A stretch of 64,000 nucleotides of DNA from NCBI GenBank assembly GCA_024704765.1, contig JAKMXF010000233.1, positions 1 through 64,000 on the forward strand, given 5' to 3'. The notes under the pieces are model-generated. The model made no database searches. It was not told where the DNA came from and was given only the letters and a program-made list of their open reading frames with translations. Source of the DNA: Oopsacas minuta. Its lineage: Eukaryota; Porifera; Hexactinellida; Lyssacinosida; Leucopsacidae. The position numbers were made by a program, and so were the translations under genes. Positions 1 to 11,250 of the stretch are shown piece by piece. Position 1 is the first letter of the stretch; the number at the start of each line of letters is the position of its first letter.

Positions 1-851
1 GTGTATTAGGAGGGTTAGCAGATTTTGGAATATATGGGATATTTAGATCTTCAAGAAGTTTAAGCGTATCTTTCGCATAATGGCTACTTGCTAGATCAGG
101 CCAGAAGTAATATTCACCCTCATCATGAAACTTTTCTAAGAAAGGAATTAGATGCTTTTTTATGCATTGATTTCGGTAAATTTCGCCAGTAATTGAAAGA
201 TTCCGAGGACAAAAGTATGACTCCGATATGCCTTCTTTCGAAATTGCTAACCAAATTAAAAGTTTAGGTGGGTACTTGGATTTACGAATATAACTGATTC
301 TAGGATTCAGAGACTTGGCTGAGAGAGATTCTGAAATATAATAACCCTTATTGAGATTGATATTGTCATCCTTTAGTCCGAAATACGATTCGTCATCCAT
401 TACAATTTGAGTTGTGCTTGAGGGGGGAAAAAAGTCTCCGTAATTTTAGACACCTGGACTTAGCCCTCAATTCTTGTTCAGGTTTGCTATCTGGGACTCG
501 CTTACGTTTACGATATGTAACACCATTCTCTTTGATAATATTACGAACATATGATTGAGAGATATCGAATTTTCGAGGCATTTTTCTGGTGGAGACTCCT
601 ATTTTATTGCTAATTTTGCACAATAGAGATCGCCGGAGCCTCTTGGGCATTTTGACAGACTTGCGACCGCTACCCAACTTCCTGTTTAGGGTTCCTCTAT
701 TCTTGATAGTAGAAATTATGTTGTAGATAGTAGATCTTGCGATTCCAAACGCCAAAAAATGCTTAACAGTATAAGAAATCCCATGCTCATAATTTTTACG
801 AAAAAATTGTCCAATAATGTGTCGCCGTTGTGTCACTTTCAAATGATCCAT
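1..851 (-). pseudogene. Tc1/mariner-superfamily transposase, frameshifted and cut by window edge
   Basis: The 5' part (393-851) encodes about 150 residues with a paired helix-turn-helix look (GSGRKS linker, then a second HTH with SQSYVRNII). The catalytic part continues at lower coordinates in another frame. It has MDDESYFG near position 400, giving the first catalytic Asp, and FWPDLASSHYA near 100, giving the second. No stop interrupts 1-405 in that frame. The third acidic residue lies beyond the window. The frames switch inside a homopolymer run (T then C) at about 425-437, so this is either a one-base indel in a decayed copy or a sequencing slip. Order and motifs match IS630/Tc1/mariner transposases (DDE_3 type). 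Terminal repeats were not located. Confidence 0.85.
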
Positions 852-1406
852 CTCCAGATGCTATGTTCTAAAATAATCGAAAATGGATTGAATTTGAGAT
901 CTATATACAAATAATGCATTGGTGAACAAAGATTTATGGTGAACTATAAAATATGTCTAAAATTTTAGTGCTCACCCGTTACTTCATAAAGAAGAGTTAT
1001 GAATAATGCGATATATACTGAACAGCTATTCCGAAAGTCTTACACCAACAATTATCTATCATCATCTATGATAAATCAATAAATTCAGTTTATAAAGTCC
1101 AGAACCAAATATTACACAACGTAGCAACAACAAAACAACATTGTACTGGTAATCGAGTCCGGATATGGTACAAGATTTCATAAGTATTTGTTCAGTTTTG
1201 GGGACTATGAGTTAGCAGATTTAAAGATTATGGTAATATCATCTTTGCTACGGTTAAGATTATGAGTTTATGTACTCGAAGGTCGTAGGCCCGAGTGCGG
1301 GCACAAAGTGTTCGCTACCGCGTAGCAAGCGAGGCACGTTAGTATAACCAATATTATAACAATACAATTGTAAATCAATTATTATCTGCAATATACAATC
1401 ATTATT
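852..1406. other. Intergenic: transposon flank and shared GC-rich module
   Basis: No coding potential seen. Positions 1262-1340 hold a GC-richer module (gtagcaagcgaggcacgtta) that resembles the modules at 8784-8840 (cgacctagtaagcgaagtgc) and 33755-33805 (cgacctagcaagtgaagtgt), so it is probably part of a dispersed repeat. Positions 1340-1406 resemble 6930-7013, meaning the duplication of the seven-helix gene includes some 3' flank. Confidence 0.5.
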
Positions 1407-2310
1407 TCACATTTTCATTTTGTAAGCTGTATTGTTTCTTTCAATCAAACGTTTGAGAGAAGATCTGTTAGAAGAAATATTGTCATTCAGCTTAATACGA
1501 TGATAAATGCTCCGAAATGTCCTGCGTAGAGAAACAGTCAAATAGAGTAATATCTGTATGCTAGTTCCAACTGTTAACAGAATTAATTCGATTAACTCAA
1601 ATGTATAAATGCATAAAACAATAATATAAATAGTATCAATATCATTGAATGTCCAATATGCATTGGTTAAGGCATCTCCTATAATTTTCATAATAACTGG
1701 ATTGATACAGTAGATGGAGAAACCCAAATATTGAACAAAGAATGCTATTAACATAACAATTGATCCTTTCTTATAATCATTGTATACTGTTTTGTAGTAG
1801 AGTATTACAGTTCTAGATTGGTTTTCATGTTGAATTGCATCAGAAAGTCGTTGCTTGAGTAAAAGACACAATTTTCTATTTGCAATGAGAAGCAAGACAT
1901 ATTCATAGATTACCACCATTACAATACAAACATTACACATCAGTATTAGTTGTGGTTGTGGTACTACAGCCATAATGAATAGGACGATAAGACAGGAAAG
2001 TGAGATATATAACTCAAACTTTAAATTCAGTTGTGATTTGAAATAACTGTATTGATATACCATAAACTGTGTTAGAATACGAACAAACAATGCTATAGAG
2101 TAGACAGATATTGTGGTTACAGCATTCGCAATACAGTGGGCTGTGTACCTTACTAGACGATCTATCTCACCGTAAGTATCACTATAACCTAGAAGATATT
2201 CTAGGTGAGCCCCTAAAATTCTATACCAAACCTGGTGTTTTGGATAACATTATATGCCAGGACAAAAACGGTTGAAATTGTTAGCCCAATTTCACTCAAA
2301 CATATAGCCA
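1407..2310 (-). pseudogene. Orphan seven-transmembrane protein, truncated duplicate
   Basis: This is a close copy of the intact gene at 7014-8195. The open part (1407-2090) is nearly identical in protein over the C-terminal five hydrophobic segments and the basic tail (SLRRTFRSIYHRIKL). Upstream of about 2125 the reading frame is lost. Patchy nucleotide similarity continues to about 2310 (caatttcactcaaacatata occurs in both), then stops at a repeat junction near 2320. The N-terminal two helices are missing, so this copy is most likely dead. There are small coding differences, including an insertion near the last helix. Confidence 0.75.
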
Positions 2311-3394
2311 GTAGCGGCTTCAGGGCTAATTTGAGGGGACCCGAGCCCCTCCCTAATTTTGTGAAGGGGATAAATATTTGAATTTTGTGACAGAATTTGT
2401 TTCGACTTTGTTTAGTTTGGTGTCGAAATGTGTTAAGCTATTACGTAAATATTTTTGTAGAATCTTTTTCTAGATGCCTTGTTTGCTTATATTCTGCCTT
2501 AGTTTATTGAAATATAATAGTGAAACTATCTAATATTTTTACCATAACTATGAACTTTCTTATAACTGTTTGTAGAAAATATGTTTGTCTGTTATACGTA
2601 TACAGGTACTTTGATCCCCCAATGACTTCATGAATTCATGATGTCTAATAATTGTCAGCTAATCACTATATCTTCGTGTGTTCCTCATAATTCAACTCAA
2701 TCCTTCTGTCCTCGTTTGATTACTTTAATTAATCATCTGGTCATGTAAATCAATCTCTGTCACGATAAATGTGCTGCTAGCACAACTTTAATTGACCTTT
2801 ACAAATTACTTTTGTTAGAAAGTTAGGAAATCAAGATTCATATTCAAAGTAAGGAACAACAGCAATTGTTCCTTACTTGAACATGAATCTTGAAGTGATG
2901 AGATGAAATGAGATTTATGTACGTGGAGATAAATTTCTTGTAATCTGCTTAACTCAAAGAGAAGTTTAAGTCTTGTTTGTATAAGTACCAGTTGGAACGG
3001 TACAGTGATAGAAGGTGTAATCTCACGGCTTGGCTAAACGCCAGGTTGGAATCTATGGTGTTTATCTTGGAAATAGATGTTTTAACCCAAGTACTAGATT
3101 TCAACCTCTATGATATTAGGTTTTGATAAAACTCCGAGTATTCTTGTGGCACGAGATGGAATTGGTATGAGTTGACGAGCAACCACAATTTGTATTACTG
3201 ACTGTGATAACTCACAATGGAAATTCAGAAAATATAACAATTAAAATTACAGGAGAATTCATAGATATTGCAGGCAGGTGGGCTGTTCATTATTTATGAA
3301 TGAATCTGCTTGGCTCCATTAGGTTTATAAATTTACAAACAATAAATAAAATTATTGCATAATTACTCCAATCAAGCGAACTACAATCTACGTT
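2311..3394. other. Intergenic: repeat junction, hairpin and MITE fragment
   Basis: Positions 2318-2350 look like the end of a repeat (agtagcggcttcagggctaa) that truncates the seven-helix pseudogene. There is an imperfect hairpin at 2831-2893. Positions 3022-3065 (tctcacggcttggctaaacg) belong to the same family as pieces at 49870-50040 and 57915-57950. The remainder is AT-rich and serves as the 5' flank of the MATE gene. No gene seen. Confidence 0.5.
2831..2893. repeat. Imperfect inverted repeat (hairpin), 28-29 bp arms
   Basis: The left arm 2831-2859 (tcaagattcatattcaaagt onward) pairs with 2866-2893, with one bulge and one mismatch and a 6-nt loop. The size suits either a short foldback element or a small-RNA precursor. 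No expression evidence is available. Confidence 0.7.
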
Positions 3395-5089
3395 ATGAAT
3401 TTCAAATCACTAATAAAATTCTGTAAAGAAGAAATCTGGATAATTATCAAATTAGCATTCCCTGTCTATCTAACAACACTTACTTCAGAACTGAACAAAA
3501 GCTTTATTCCTTCAATATTCGCTGGACATTTTGGAAATACAAGTAAGAACTATGCAGCTATTACACTAAGCATCAGCATTGTTATGTTTTTCGGGACACT
3601 ACCACATATGTGTTTGAGTTCTGCACTCAACACGTTAGCTTCTCAAGCTTACGGAGCTGGGAAACATAAATATTTAGGAACTCTATTACAAAGAAGTATC
3701 TGTATACATCTACTAATGTGTTTTCCAATTATTATTGTGTACCTAAACACAGGGAATATTCTGATAGTGTTAGGACAGACAGCTGAGCTTGCAGCTCTTT
3801 CAAGTGAATTCATGATGGTTTGCTTACTAACTCTACCAGCTGATGCAATACTGTATCCTGTCATGAGAATTCTACAGATTCAAGGTATTGCATTACCATC
3901 TACTGTGATATTTGGATTTGGAAGTATGCTTGAAGCGATATGTTGTTATTTCTTCATTTACAAGCTTGAACTGGGAGTGAGAGGGATAGCATTAGGTATT
4001 GTAATTTCTCTGTATTTTATGGCAATTGCACATCTTGTATATATCCGTAGTATGAGTGTGTGGTACAAAATATGGAATGGTTGGAAATGGGAAGCATTGG
4101 AGAGGTTAGGACAATATGTATATTATGGAATGCCTTTATTGGTAATAATGTGGGTAGAAGCTTTGGTCTTCTATGTTGGAACAATATTAATAGGGGCAGT
4201 TTCTGAAAATCCGGCATTTGAAATATCTGTATATTCTGTTGTCCTCAATCTTGATCTGTTTATGTTCATTTTGTCGGTATCTTCAATTTCTGCTACTTCT
4301 ATTCGTATAGGGTGTTTGGTTGGAGAAGGTAAGATAAAGAAAATGAAGGGTGTAGCTCTCCTAACATCTTTATTGATTTATGTCTTTCAAGTGATACAAA
4401 TTACGATATTATTAGCAGGAAGACATGTTTGGGGTTACATTTTCACTTCTGATGAGAAAGTGATAGAATCTATTTTGAAGATGATGTATTTACTAGCTGC
4501 ATATACACCAATAACAGGTGTAGCAGAGAATTTCAATGGTATATTGGTTGGTATTGGTAAGCAAAGCATTGGAATATTGTTTCCAATAATATTTTTTGCT
4601 ATCACAGTACCAATTGCAACAATTTTGACAGTTGTCGCTAATCTTGGACCATTTGGCTATGTTCTAGGTATATGTATTGGGATGTATTTTCGTATTGTAC
4701 CTCCCATTCTAACAACCTTTTGTTGTATTGATTGGAACAAAATAGTGAGAGTTGATAACTTTGGCAGTACAAATATTATCAACATTGACAATTCTTCACC
4801 AGAGCAATCACTACTAATCTCACATATTAGTGAATCAAGTGAAGATTTCCAACAATCCTTTCTAGATGAATTAACCGTAAAGAAGAGACTCTCTCTTCTC
4901 GTTTTCAAATTTATCTTTGTATTCGTTTGTGTATCGTTGTCGGTTTGGTTGATATCTTGTGACTGTAGTGCTACTAGATTCGAGTTAAATATTGGAAATT
5001 CTTATCTCAAATCACCTCTTGACTTATTTTGCTTCAGATTCTCACCTCTCAGAAGTACTTTAAATATTTCTAAATATTTAATGCACTAA
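3395..5089 (+). CDS. MATE family multidrug/toxin extrusion transporter (SLC47-like)
   Basis: Single-exon gene of 564 aa, close to human SLC47A1/A2 (about 570 and 602 aa). It has a polytopic architecture with roughly 12 hydrophobic segments arranged as two six-helix bundles. A hydrophilic loop (about 450-510) and an extra C-terminal hydrophobic segment (about 513-533) follow, as in animal 13-helix MATEs. The family signature SALNTLASQAYGAGK sits at about residues 73-87, before helix 3. The second half carries the matching PITGVAENFNGILVGIGKQ stretch. MATE proteins export organic cations in exchange for protons or sodium at the plasma membrane. The start was chosen because the first Met lies directly before a short cytosolic segment and the first helix, as in homologues. 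No frame damage is seen. Confidence 0.93.
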   Translation: MNFKSLIKFCKEEIWIIIKLAFPVYLTTLTSELNKSFIPSIFAGHFGNTSKNYAAITLSISIVMFFGTLPHMCLSSALNTLASQAYGAGKHKYLGTLLQRSICIHLLMCFPIIIVYLNTGNILIVLGQTAELAALSSEFMMVCLLTLPADAILYPVMRILQIQGIALPSTVIFGFGSMLEAICCYFFIYKLELGVRGIALGIVISLYFMAIAHLVYIRSMSVWYKIWNGWKWEALERLGQYVYYGMPLLVIMWVEALVFYVGTILIGAVSENPAFEISVYSVVLNLDLFMFILSVSSISATSIRIGCLVGEGKIKKMKGVALLTSLLIYVFQVIQITILLAGRHVWGYIFTSDEKVIESILKMMYLLAAYTPITGVAENFNGILVGIGKQSIGILFPIIFFAITVPIATILTVVANLGPFGYVLGICIGMYFRIVPPILTTFCCIDWNKIVRVDNFGSTNIINIDNSSPEQSLLISHISESSEDFQQSFLDELTVKKRLSLLVFKFIFVFVCVSLSVWLISCDCSATRFELNIGNSYLKSPLDLFCFRFSPLRSTLNISKYLMH

Positions 5090-5454
5090 ATATTCTATTT
5101 CATACAATATTCAATAATCTTATTTCTTTCACATTTACTATCATGGTTACTAGGCATTATGATCATATGATCATACGAGTGATACTTTTTTGACGATCTG
5201 GCAACGATCGGCTATCATTGTTATATTAAGGATCGGATGTAAGATTGCGATCATTTTTTGCACAAATATTTTTGATCATTTTTGTATACTTTGAATGCTA
5301 CTATCATTAGCGTGTTTTATACTTGGGTAATTGTTCAAAATTTGTGTTCGACAATCAGTAATATTCGTTCGTAGGATGCGTTGATTCTCCACCTATGTTT
5401 CTTTTGGCATAAGAAATGATGTAACTATCAAAAATATATGTCTTGAATATTACA
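5090..5454. other. Intergenic, no gene recognised
   Basis: AT-rich spacer between convergent genes (MATE on plus, ankyrin exon on minus). It has an unusual local density of GATC-containing words (5160-5260), probably a decayed repeat. Confidence 0.4.
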
Positions 5455-5874
5455 TCAACGATCGGAAAACTGATCGAGATCGGGATTTATAATGTTTATG
5501 TCAGAGTTTTCGATCAGAGTGGAGAGTACTAATCGCTCATCTTTGTTTTCCGAAGTACTCTTTGCTGCTAGAAGCAGAGGTGTATTCCCGTATGTGTTCT
5601 GAATATTTGTATTTGCTCCCCTCTCAATTAGATATCTGACTGTTGCACTCATATTTCTCTCACCCGCATAGTGTAACATTGTATTTTGATCTGTGTCTTG
5701 TTGATCCAAATCTTGAATGTCCAACTTGTCTAATACTCTCCAACCATCGCAGCCAGATATATTGAATATGTTAACTTCCAATGGACTTTCCTCCAAAAGC
5801 CGACATATACATGCTTCATTAATAGCTTTGACACTAATCTCCAGTGCTTTTCCGATTTGTTTCCTAATAATAAA
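5455..5874 (-). CDS. Ankyrin-repeat protein, 3'-terminal exon
   Basis: The frame is open from a 3' splice site (ttctattccccag at 5875-5887, minus strand) to a TGA at 5455, about 139 residues. It holds one canonical ankyrin repeat (DTDQNTMLHYAGERNMSATV), a second (NTQNTYGNTPLLLAA-type, with TPLLLAAKS), and a weak third. There is an in-frame stop just upstream of the acceptor, so coding must come from an upstream exon that I could not identify. It could be the end of a real gene extending toward 6-7 kb, or an isolated relic. Ankyrin repeats mediate protein binding; no partner can be inferred. Confidence 0.6.
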   Translation of the reverse strand, partial: FIIRKQIGKALEISVKAINEACICRLLEESPLEVNIFNISGCDGWRVLDKLDIQDLDQQDTDQNTMLHYAGERNMSATVRYLIERGANTNIQNTYGNTPLLLAAKSTSENKDERLVLSTLIENSDINIINPDLDQFSDR

Positions 5875-5887
5875 CTGGGGAATAGAA

Positions 5888-7013
5888 AATTCGGATTCAG
5901 CTTACTTTGTCACCCTATTGTAGCCGTTAAGAGCACCTACGTATGTCTTTTAATCGCATACTGATCATGCTGGAGTGCATATCAGAAACAATACACTTTT
6001 GGCATGTCATCATTCCTTGAATCAAAAACTTCAAAATATTCCAAATTATATATTTTGTAATCAATAATTATAATTTAGTAAATTATCAAAAAATGCGCCA
6101 TCTTTAAAACCATGTCGAACGTTTTAGTTGTTTCAAAGCTACTCTTTCACAGGATGCAGCTACGATCGGAAAGGTTACAAAAGGTTAAATATTGAGGTTG
6201 TATTACCTCAAAATTTATATCAACCCCAGTTCAATTCTCTGAATTTTGGTATTTAATGTCCAAACAGTTAGTCAACCTGTCAGATTGCTGTTGATCGATC
6301 TCAATAGTTCAACAGTTTCATAGCCTCTTACTGTCACTCGCTTGGCTCGGTCCATCTTCCCAGAGAGCGTACCTCTTATAATATCATGTGGGCCCTTGCC
6401 CTTACCCTTGATTATACACAATTTCATTTGTTCTGAGAATATTAGTAAATATAATCTTTAATCCTGATTGAACAAATCACATAAATAGCTAACACTCATC
6501 AATATACTTTAAGTTATAATAATCCACACAAATATCATACTAGAGCAGGGGTTCTTAACCTTTTTGAAGTGAAGGCTCCCTATGAAGATCTGGTGAAAGC
6601 TATGGACCCCTGTCCAGAAACTGTACAAAACTAAATAATGCGTTAAGTTGGCACAATTTTATTTTTCGCTCGCATGATAATCTGAAGAAAACTATGGTCT
6701 TATGAATTACTAGTTATTTAGTATATTAGTAAAATGTGTATAATTCAGAATTAGTATGTTATGATAATTGCGAGAAAAAATATTTCTTATATAAAAAGAA
6801 TGCAAAGTTTACAAAGTACATGAAACTCCTTTTCTGCACGAAGGTATGGACCCCTTGGGGGTCCATTGACTCCCGGTTAAGAAACCCTGTACTAGAGGAC
6901 ACAAAACATATAACTGATGTATTTAAAAGCACGTATAATGAATTAACAAAGTGTTACCTCATAGAACACAAATGCAATTGTAAATCAATATGTCTGCAAA
7001 CACCGTGAATATT
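5888..7013. other. Intergenic with hAT MITE
   Basis: Contains the hAT-type MITE at 6546-6889 and the 3' flank shared with the duplicated seven-helix gene (about 6930-7013). Nothing else recognised. Confidence 0.5.
6546..6889. mobile_element. hAT-type non-autonomous element (MITE) with 8-bp target-site duplication
   Basis: The termini are caggggttcttaacc and ggttaagaaaccctg, near-perfect 15-bp inverted repeats of the hAT/Charlie type. They are flanked by an exact 8-bp duplication, tactagag, at 6538-6545 and 6890-6897. The 344-bp interior has no transposase. Internal subterminal repeats (ctatggacccc) occur near both ends. The intact duplication suggests a fairly recent insertion. Confidence 0.9.
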
Positions 7014-8195
7014 TCACATTTTCATTCTGTAAGCTGTATTGTTCCTTTCAATCAAACGTTTGAGAGAAGATCTGTTAGAAGAAATATTCTCATTCAGCTT
7101 AATACGATGATAAATGCTCCGAAATGTCCTGCGTAGAGAAACAGTCAAATAGAGTAATATCTGTATGCTAGTTCCTAGTATTACCAGAATTAGTTCGATT
7201 AACTCAAGTGCATAAATGCATAAAACAATAATATAAACAGTCTCAATATCATCTTCATTGGTTAAGGCATCTCCAATAATTTTTATAACAACTGGATTGA
7301 TACAGTAGATGGAGAAACCCAAATATTGAACAAAGAATGCTATTAACATAACAATTGATCCTTTCTTATAATCATTGTATACTGTTTTGTAGTAGAGTAT
7401 TACAGTTCTAGATTGGTTTTCATGTTGAATTGCATCAGAAAGTCGTTGTTTGAGTAAAAGACACAATTTTCTATTTGCAATGAGAAGCAAGACATATTCA
7501 TAGATTACCACCATTACAATACAAATATTACATATCATTATTAGTTGTGGTTGTGGTGGTACTACAGCCATAATGAATAGGACGATAAGACAGGAAAGTG
7601 AGATATATAACTCAAACTTTAAATTCAGTTGTGATTTGAAATAACTGTATTGATATACCATAAACTGTGTTAGAATACGAACAAACAATGCTATAGAGTA
7701 GACAGATATTGTGGTTACAGCATTCATTGTACGAGAAACTGTCGACGTTACCAATTCTTGTATACTAATGAAAGTATGTATATTTTGGTCAACAAATACT
7801 AACTTTTCGCCAAAATAATATTTTTTCAACCAAGTAGTGTTATAAATTCCTGGTATTGCATAAAGTACCTGGAAAACGATTGAAAATGTCATTCCAATTT
7901 CACTCAAACATATAGCTAAGAGGAAAATATTTTTTATTCTGTTTGTCCTAAAATTTTGCATCTCATTGAGCCACACATGTTCAGGTTGGCTGTTAACTAG
8001 TTTAGAATTCAATTTCTCTTTTCTGTCATCTTTCATCAATTTATGAATTAAATATATTGCCCATGAACTGGAGAATATCAAAATAAGTATAAAGTTTAGG
8101 AAGAATATTGGCGTAAAAATATTATGAATTTTGTTTATATGAGACAAAATTATGAAATTATCAGGTTTTTGGGATGTAGTGATGCTACTGTTCAT
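7014..8195 (-). CDS. Orphan seven-transmembrane receptor-like protein
   Basis: Single-exon frame of 393 aa. Hydrophobic segments fall at about 30-52, 88-115, 155-182, 197-213, 216-240, 275-298 and 315-345, with a basic, Ser/Arg-rich C-terminal tail. That is the topology of a seven-helix receptor with an extracellular N terminus that begins NSS, a possible glycosylation site. I see no DRY, NPxxY or other signature assigning it to a known GPCR class. A truncated copy lies 5.6 kb away at 1407-2310, so the family is locally duplicating, as chemosensory-type receptors often do. Function unassigned; an ion-channel or other membrane role cannot be excluded. Confidence 0.7.
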   Translation of the reverse strand: MNSSITTSQKPDNFIILSHINKIHNIFTPIFFLNFILILIFSSSWAIYLIHKLMKDDRKEKLNSKLVNSQPEHVWLNEMQNFRTNRIKNIFLLAICLSEIGMTFSIVFQVLYAIPGIYNTTWLKKYYFGEKLVFVDQNIHTFISIQELVTSTVSRTMNAVTTISVYSIALFVRILTQFMVYQYSYFKSQLNLKFELYISLSCLIVLFIMAVVPPQPQLIMICNICIVMVVIYEYVLLLIANRKLCLLLKQRLSDAIQHENQSRTVILYYKTVYNDYKKGSIVMLIAFFVQYLGFSIYCINPVVIKIIGDALTNEDDIETVYIIVLCIYALELIELILVILGTSIQILLYLTVSLRRTFRSIYHRIKLNENISSNRSSLKRLIERNNTAYRMKM

Positions 8196-8944
8196 TTCTT
8201 GTGTATTACTGTTGATATCTTTTTCTCATATATATATACTATATTCTCCAATATTTAGTCCCCTCTCTGATTACTCAATTAGTAAATGCTCATTTCTATT
8301 AACTGATCATCCTATGCTAACTTCTTACTTAATTATCTGATATAATATCCAATCATTTCTAACTATTTCCCTCGATATTTATCCCAAATTCTCCGGATTT
8401 ATTTTCCCTGAATTTCTAATTTTATTTATATTATTAACGCAATTAATGTGATGTAAGTATATTTCTATATGTATTCTTATGTTTATTTGTCCAGAATTGA
8501 TTGAAGAAACTGGAAGATCCCCAGAGCTAATTTTGGCATAGAGGGGAGGGGTCCTTTGGGCCTGGCTCGGACAAATTCGAGTCTTGGACGAAAGTTCAAA
8601 CCTCTGACGAAATTATGATGTAATTATCACCTTTTTGGATTTCCGAAATATCACATTAATGGCCACTGCTCAGCCAATGAGAGAAATTCTGACGTCATCA
8701 TTTTGAACACTTGAAGATTCATCTTGAAATTATTACGTCATCATGACTGTATAAGATCAAGAAATTTTGTTTAATACTTAAGCTAATCGGAGGCGCTAAG
8801 CTATCGTGCAGCGACCTAGTAAGCGAAGTGCCCAACAGCGCAAGTATCTAATAATATGAATATTTCACTATTATATCAAAACATTGCTAGAAATAATCAA
8901 TTATCGCCTATTTTCCCTTGATTAGTAATTATTACCTCGATACC

Positions 8945-9165
8945 ATGTTAAATCCAGGTGCCCCGGTGTAACAGCCTAGATTAACCTCCTAACCCAGTTT
9001 AATCCGGGTATAGTCTGGGCTAGCCTAGATTAACCCCCATGTATAAACCGGGCTATCCCAGATTAAGTCCCGGGGTTAATCTAGGCTAACCCAGATTATA
9101 CCCTCGAAAGGGTGTTAATCTGGGCTAGGTTGGTTTGTACTCAGGGGGTTAGTCTAGGATAGTGA
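8945..9165. repeat. GC-rich block of degenerate direct and inverted taaccc/gggtta units
   Basis: About 220 bp built from variants of taacccagattaac-like units in both orientations (ttaatctaggctaacccaga, ggttaatctaggctaaccc and others). It is clearly more GC-rich than its surroundings. Many mutually complementary segments make it able to fold extensively. It does not match simple telomeric arrays because the units are interleaved and diverged. Confidence 0.6.
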
Positions 9166-11028
9166 TTTTCAACGGGGGTCCACTTGGCCCCCTGGGGAGG
9201 ATTATGTTTAAGGAATATCCACCAGACTCTTGGGTCACTAACCACTCAGAATCGGTTAACCTACTTAAATAATTTCGACTTAACCTGGTTCAGAACTTGG
9301 ACAAATATTTATATTATCCAACCAAATCTTGTTTAACACGATCGACTTATGCCTTAATGGCTACCCAATGAGTAAGTCCCTTGGTTACAAAATCGAATGG
9401 TTGCCTAATTATGTTGTACTTTGAATATTCTTTTGGAGAAGACTATTTCAGAATACGGATCTTCTGACAAGGGGTTTCTAACAAGCAACCTAGGTTCATA
9501 CAAGTCATCCAACTATATTTTTGTGGCATATGTATTATTCACCTTGTTCCCAGGGGATTAGTATGTAGCATCATAGAATATACTCCACATGAGTTTCAAG
9601 AATGTCAGTATAAACGTCCTAAATGCTGTTTATATGACCCTTCGTTCTGAAATTTTTCCTGCTATTTACCTACACTCGAAGGATAACTGGTTTTCAGAGC
9701 ATTAAAGGAGCGCGTCCCAAAGGGTGGCACTCGGGTGCACGCTCCTATTTTAGGAGCAGGACCTGGACCTCGCTTCATTTATGATTCAGGAGCGGAAGGT
9801 GGAGCAGCGCTCCATTTTTGAAGGAGCGAGCTCCTATTCAATTGCAAACATTTTACTAATTTCATCGTTATTCTGCATAAATTCAGTATTCTTGCTCTAA
9901 AAAGTGGATGCTGGGGACACTTTTGTATAATTCACAATTTATTGAAATGGTTTGACGTTACACATTTAACAATTTCCCGAATGTACATAGGCGGTGCGTG
10001 AGATATCGTATGAGGAGGCTATGTATTAATTACAGTTGATACACTAAATGCCAGTTGTCAGGGGGTGCTTAGCACTTCCTGGAATATTTGAGCTACTTAA
10101 AAGGTTTTTGGTAAGTTATATCGATATTACATCATCTTAGATTTTTGATTTCTTTAGTTGATAATCTAGAAAATATTATGTGGATATGTGGAATTGGCTA
10201 TACATACTTCTAGTTTATTTTGTGTCTAAATATACTTTATTATGCAACTATCATTCATGTACTTAATTATCCTGACGAGCGGGATATATCCGTCACTGTA
10301 TTAGCATAAGTCACGCTAATATTGGATATATGAGTCATTTTCTTGTTAGCATCCTACTATTAGCTACAATTTTCCAAACAATATATTTTTAGAGTTACAG
10401 TTACTTGAGCTTTCAAATCAAATCTATTGCTGTTAACAGCCAATTTGAGCTTCCAACAGTCAAGCTCAAGGTTAGTTTAAGCGTGACCATCGTTATAGAA
10501 GGCCATACCACTGAGCCTAATATCATAGTCCATGGATTACTCGAAGTCCATTAAATTTAATAGTAGGCAATAATATTATTCACGATAATACAAAATTGGT
10601 GCATTTTGGCCCGAATAAATGTATTATTGTTAGTTAATAATTAACACAAGCTATGTCATCCGACGAGTCCCAGGTCAAAATGACGTCATCTGATAGGCTA
10701 AAACTGGAATTGGTTGTGAAAAATGAGTTTAAAGGTTTTCAAGTTATAGGTGAATATTAGGAGAAATGTGTCATCCATGGTCACTATTATAACTCTGGAG
10801 AACTTTATTATGGCAATTTTTTGATATTTTGTATGAAAATATCCTTGAATCAATTGGTGTTAATTTGGGTGTTAATAATATTGATCATTTGACAGAGCTT
10901 GAAAAATGGCGCATTTGCTTAGCTGTTTCCATCCCTGCAAATATGTACTTCATGATAGGGATTTCCACTAATCCCTGGAAAAACTATCAGCTAATTACAA
11001 AGGGATAGGAAAACCATATATAATAAAT

Positions 11029-11250
11029 TCACTTAGAATATTGAATAGTAATAATTACAGTAACTAATTGGAGAAAATATCCTAGTACAACCATAGCAAG
11101 CTCCATATAACACTTTATAGATTTAGTTCTGTATTTCATACGAATTATTAGAGGGCAGATTACACTCGATAGGGGGCCATTCATAGCGCCATGAATAGTC
11201 CGGGAGCCAAATCTTACGCCACATACGAATAGAATCAAATGGACAAAATA
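11029..11250 (-). pseudogene. Possible C-terminal relic of an amino-acid/auxin-permease family transporter
   Basis: The last about 70 residues of an open minus frame end in two hydrophobic segments with a short basic linker. The pattern GAMNGPLSSVICPLIIRMKY followed by a final helix resembles the last two helices of SLC32/SLC36/SLC38-type permeases. The rest of the transporter is not visible upstream. The assignment rests on pattern only and could be wrong. Confidence 0.25.

Noticed and set aside
8945-9165. Interstitial telomere array
   Set aside because: Units alternate orientation and vary too much for a simple telomeric tract, so I describe it only as a palindromic GC-rich block.
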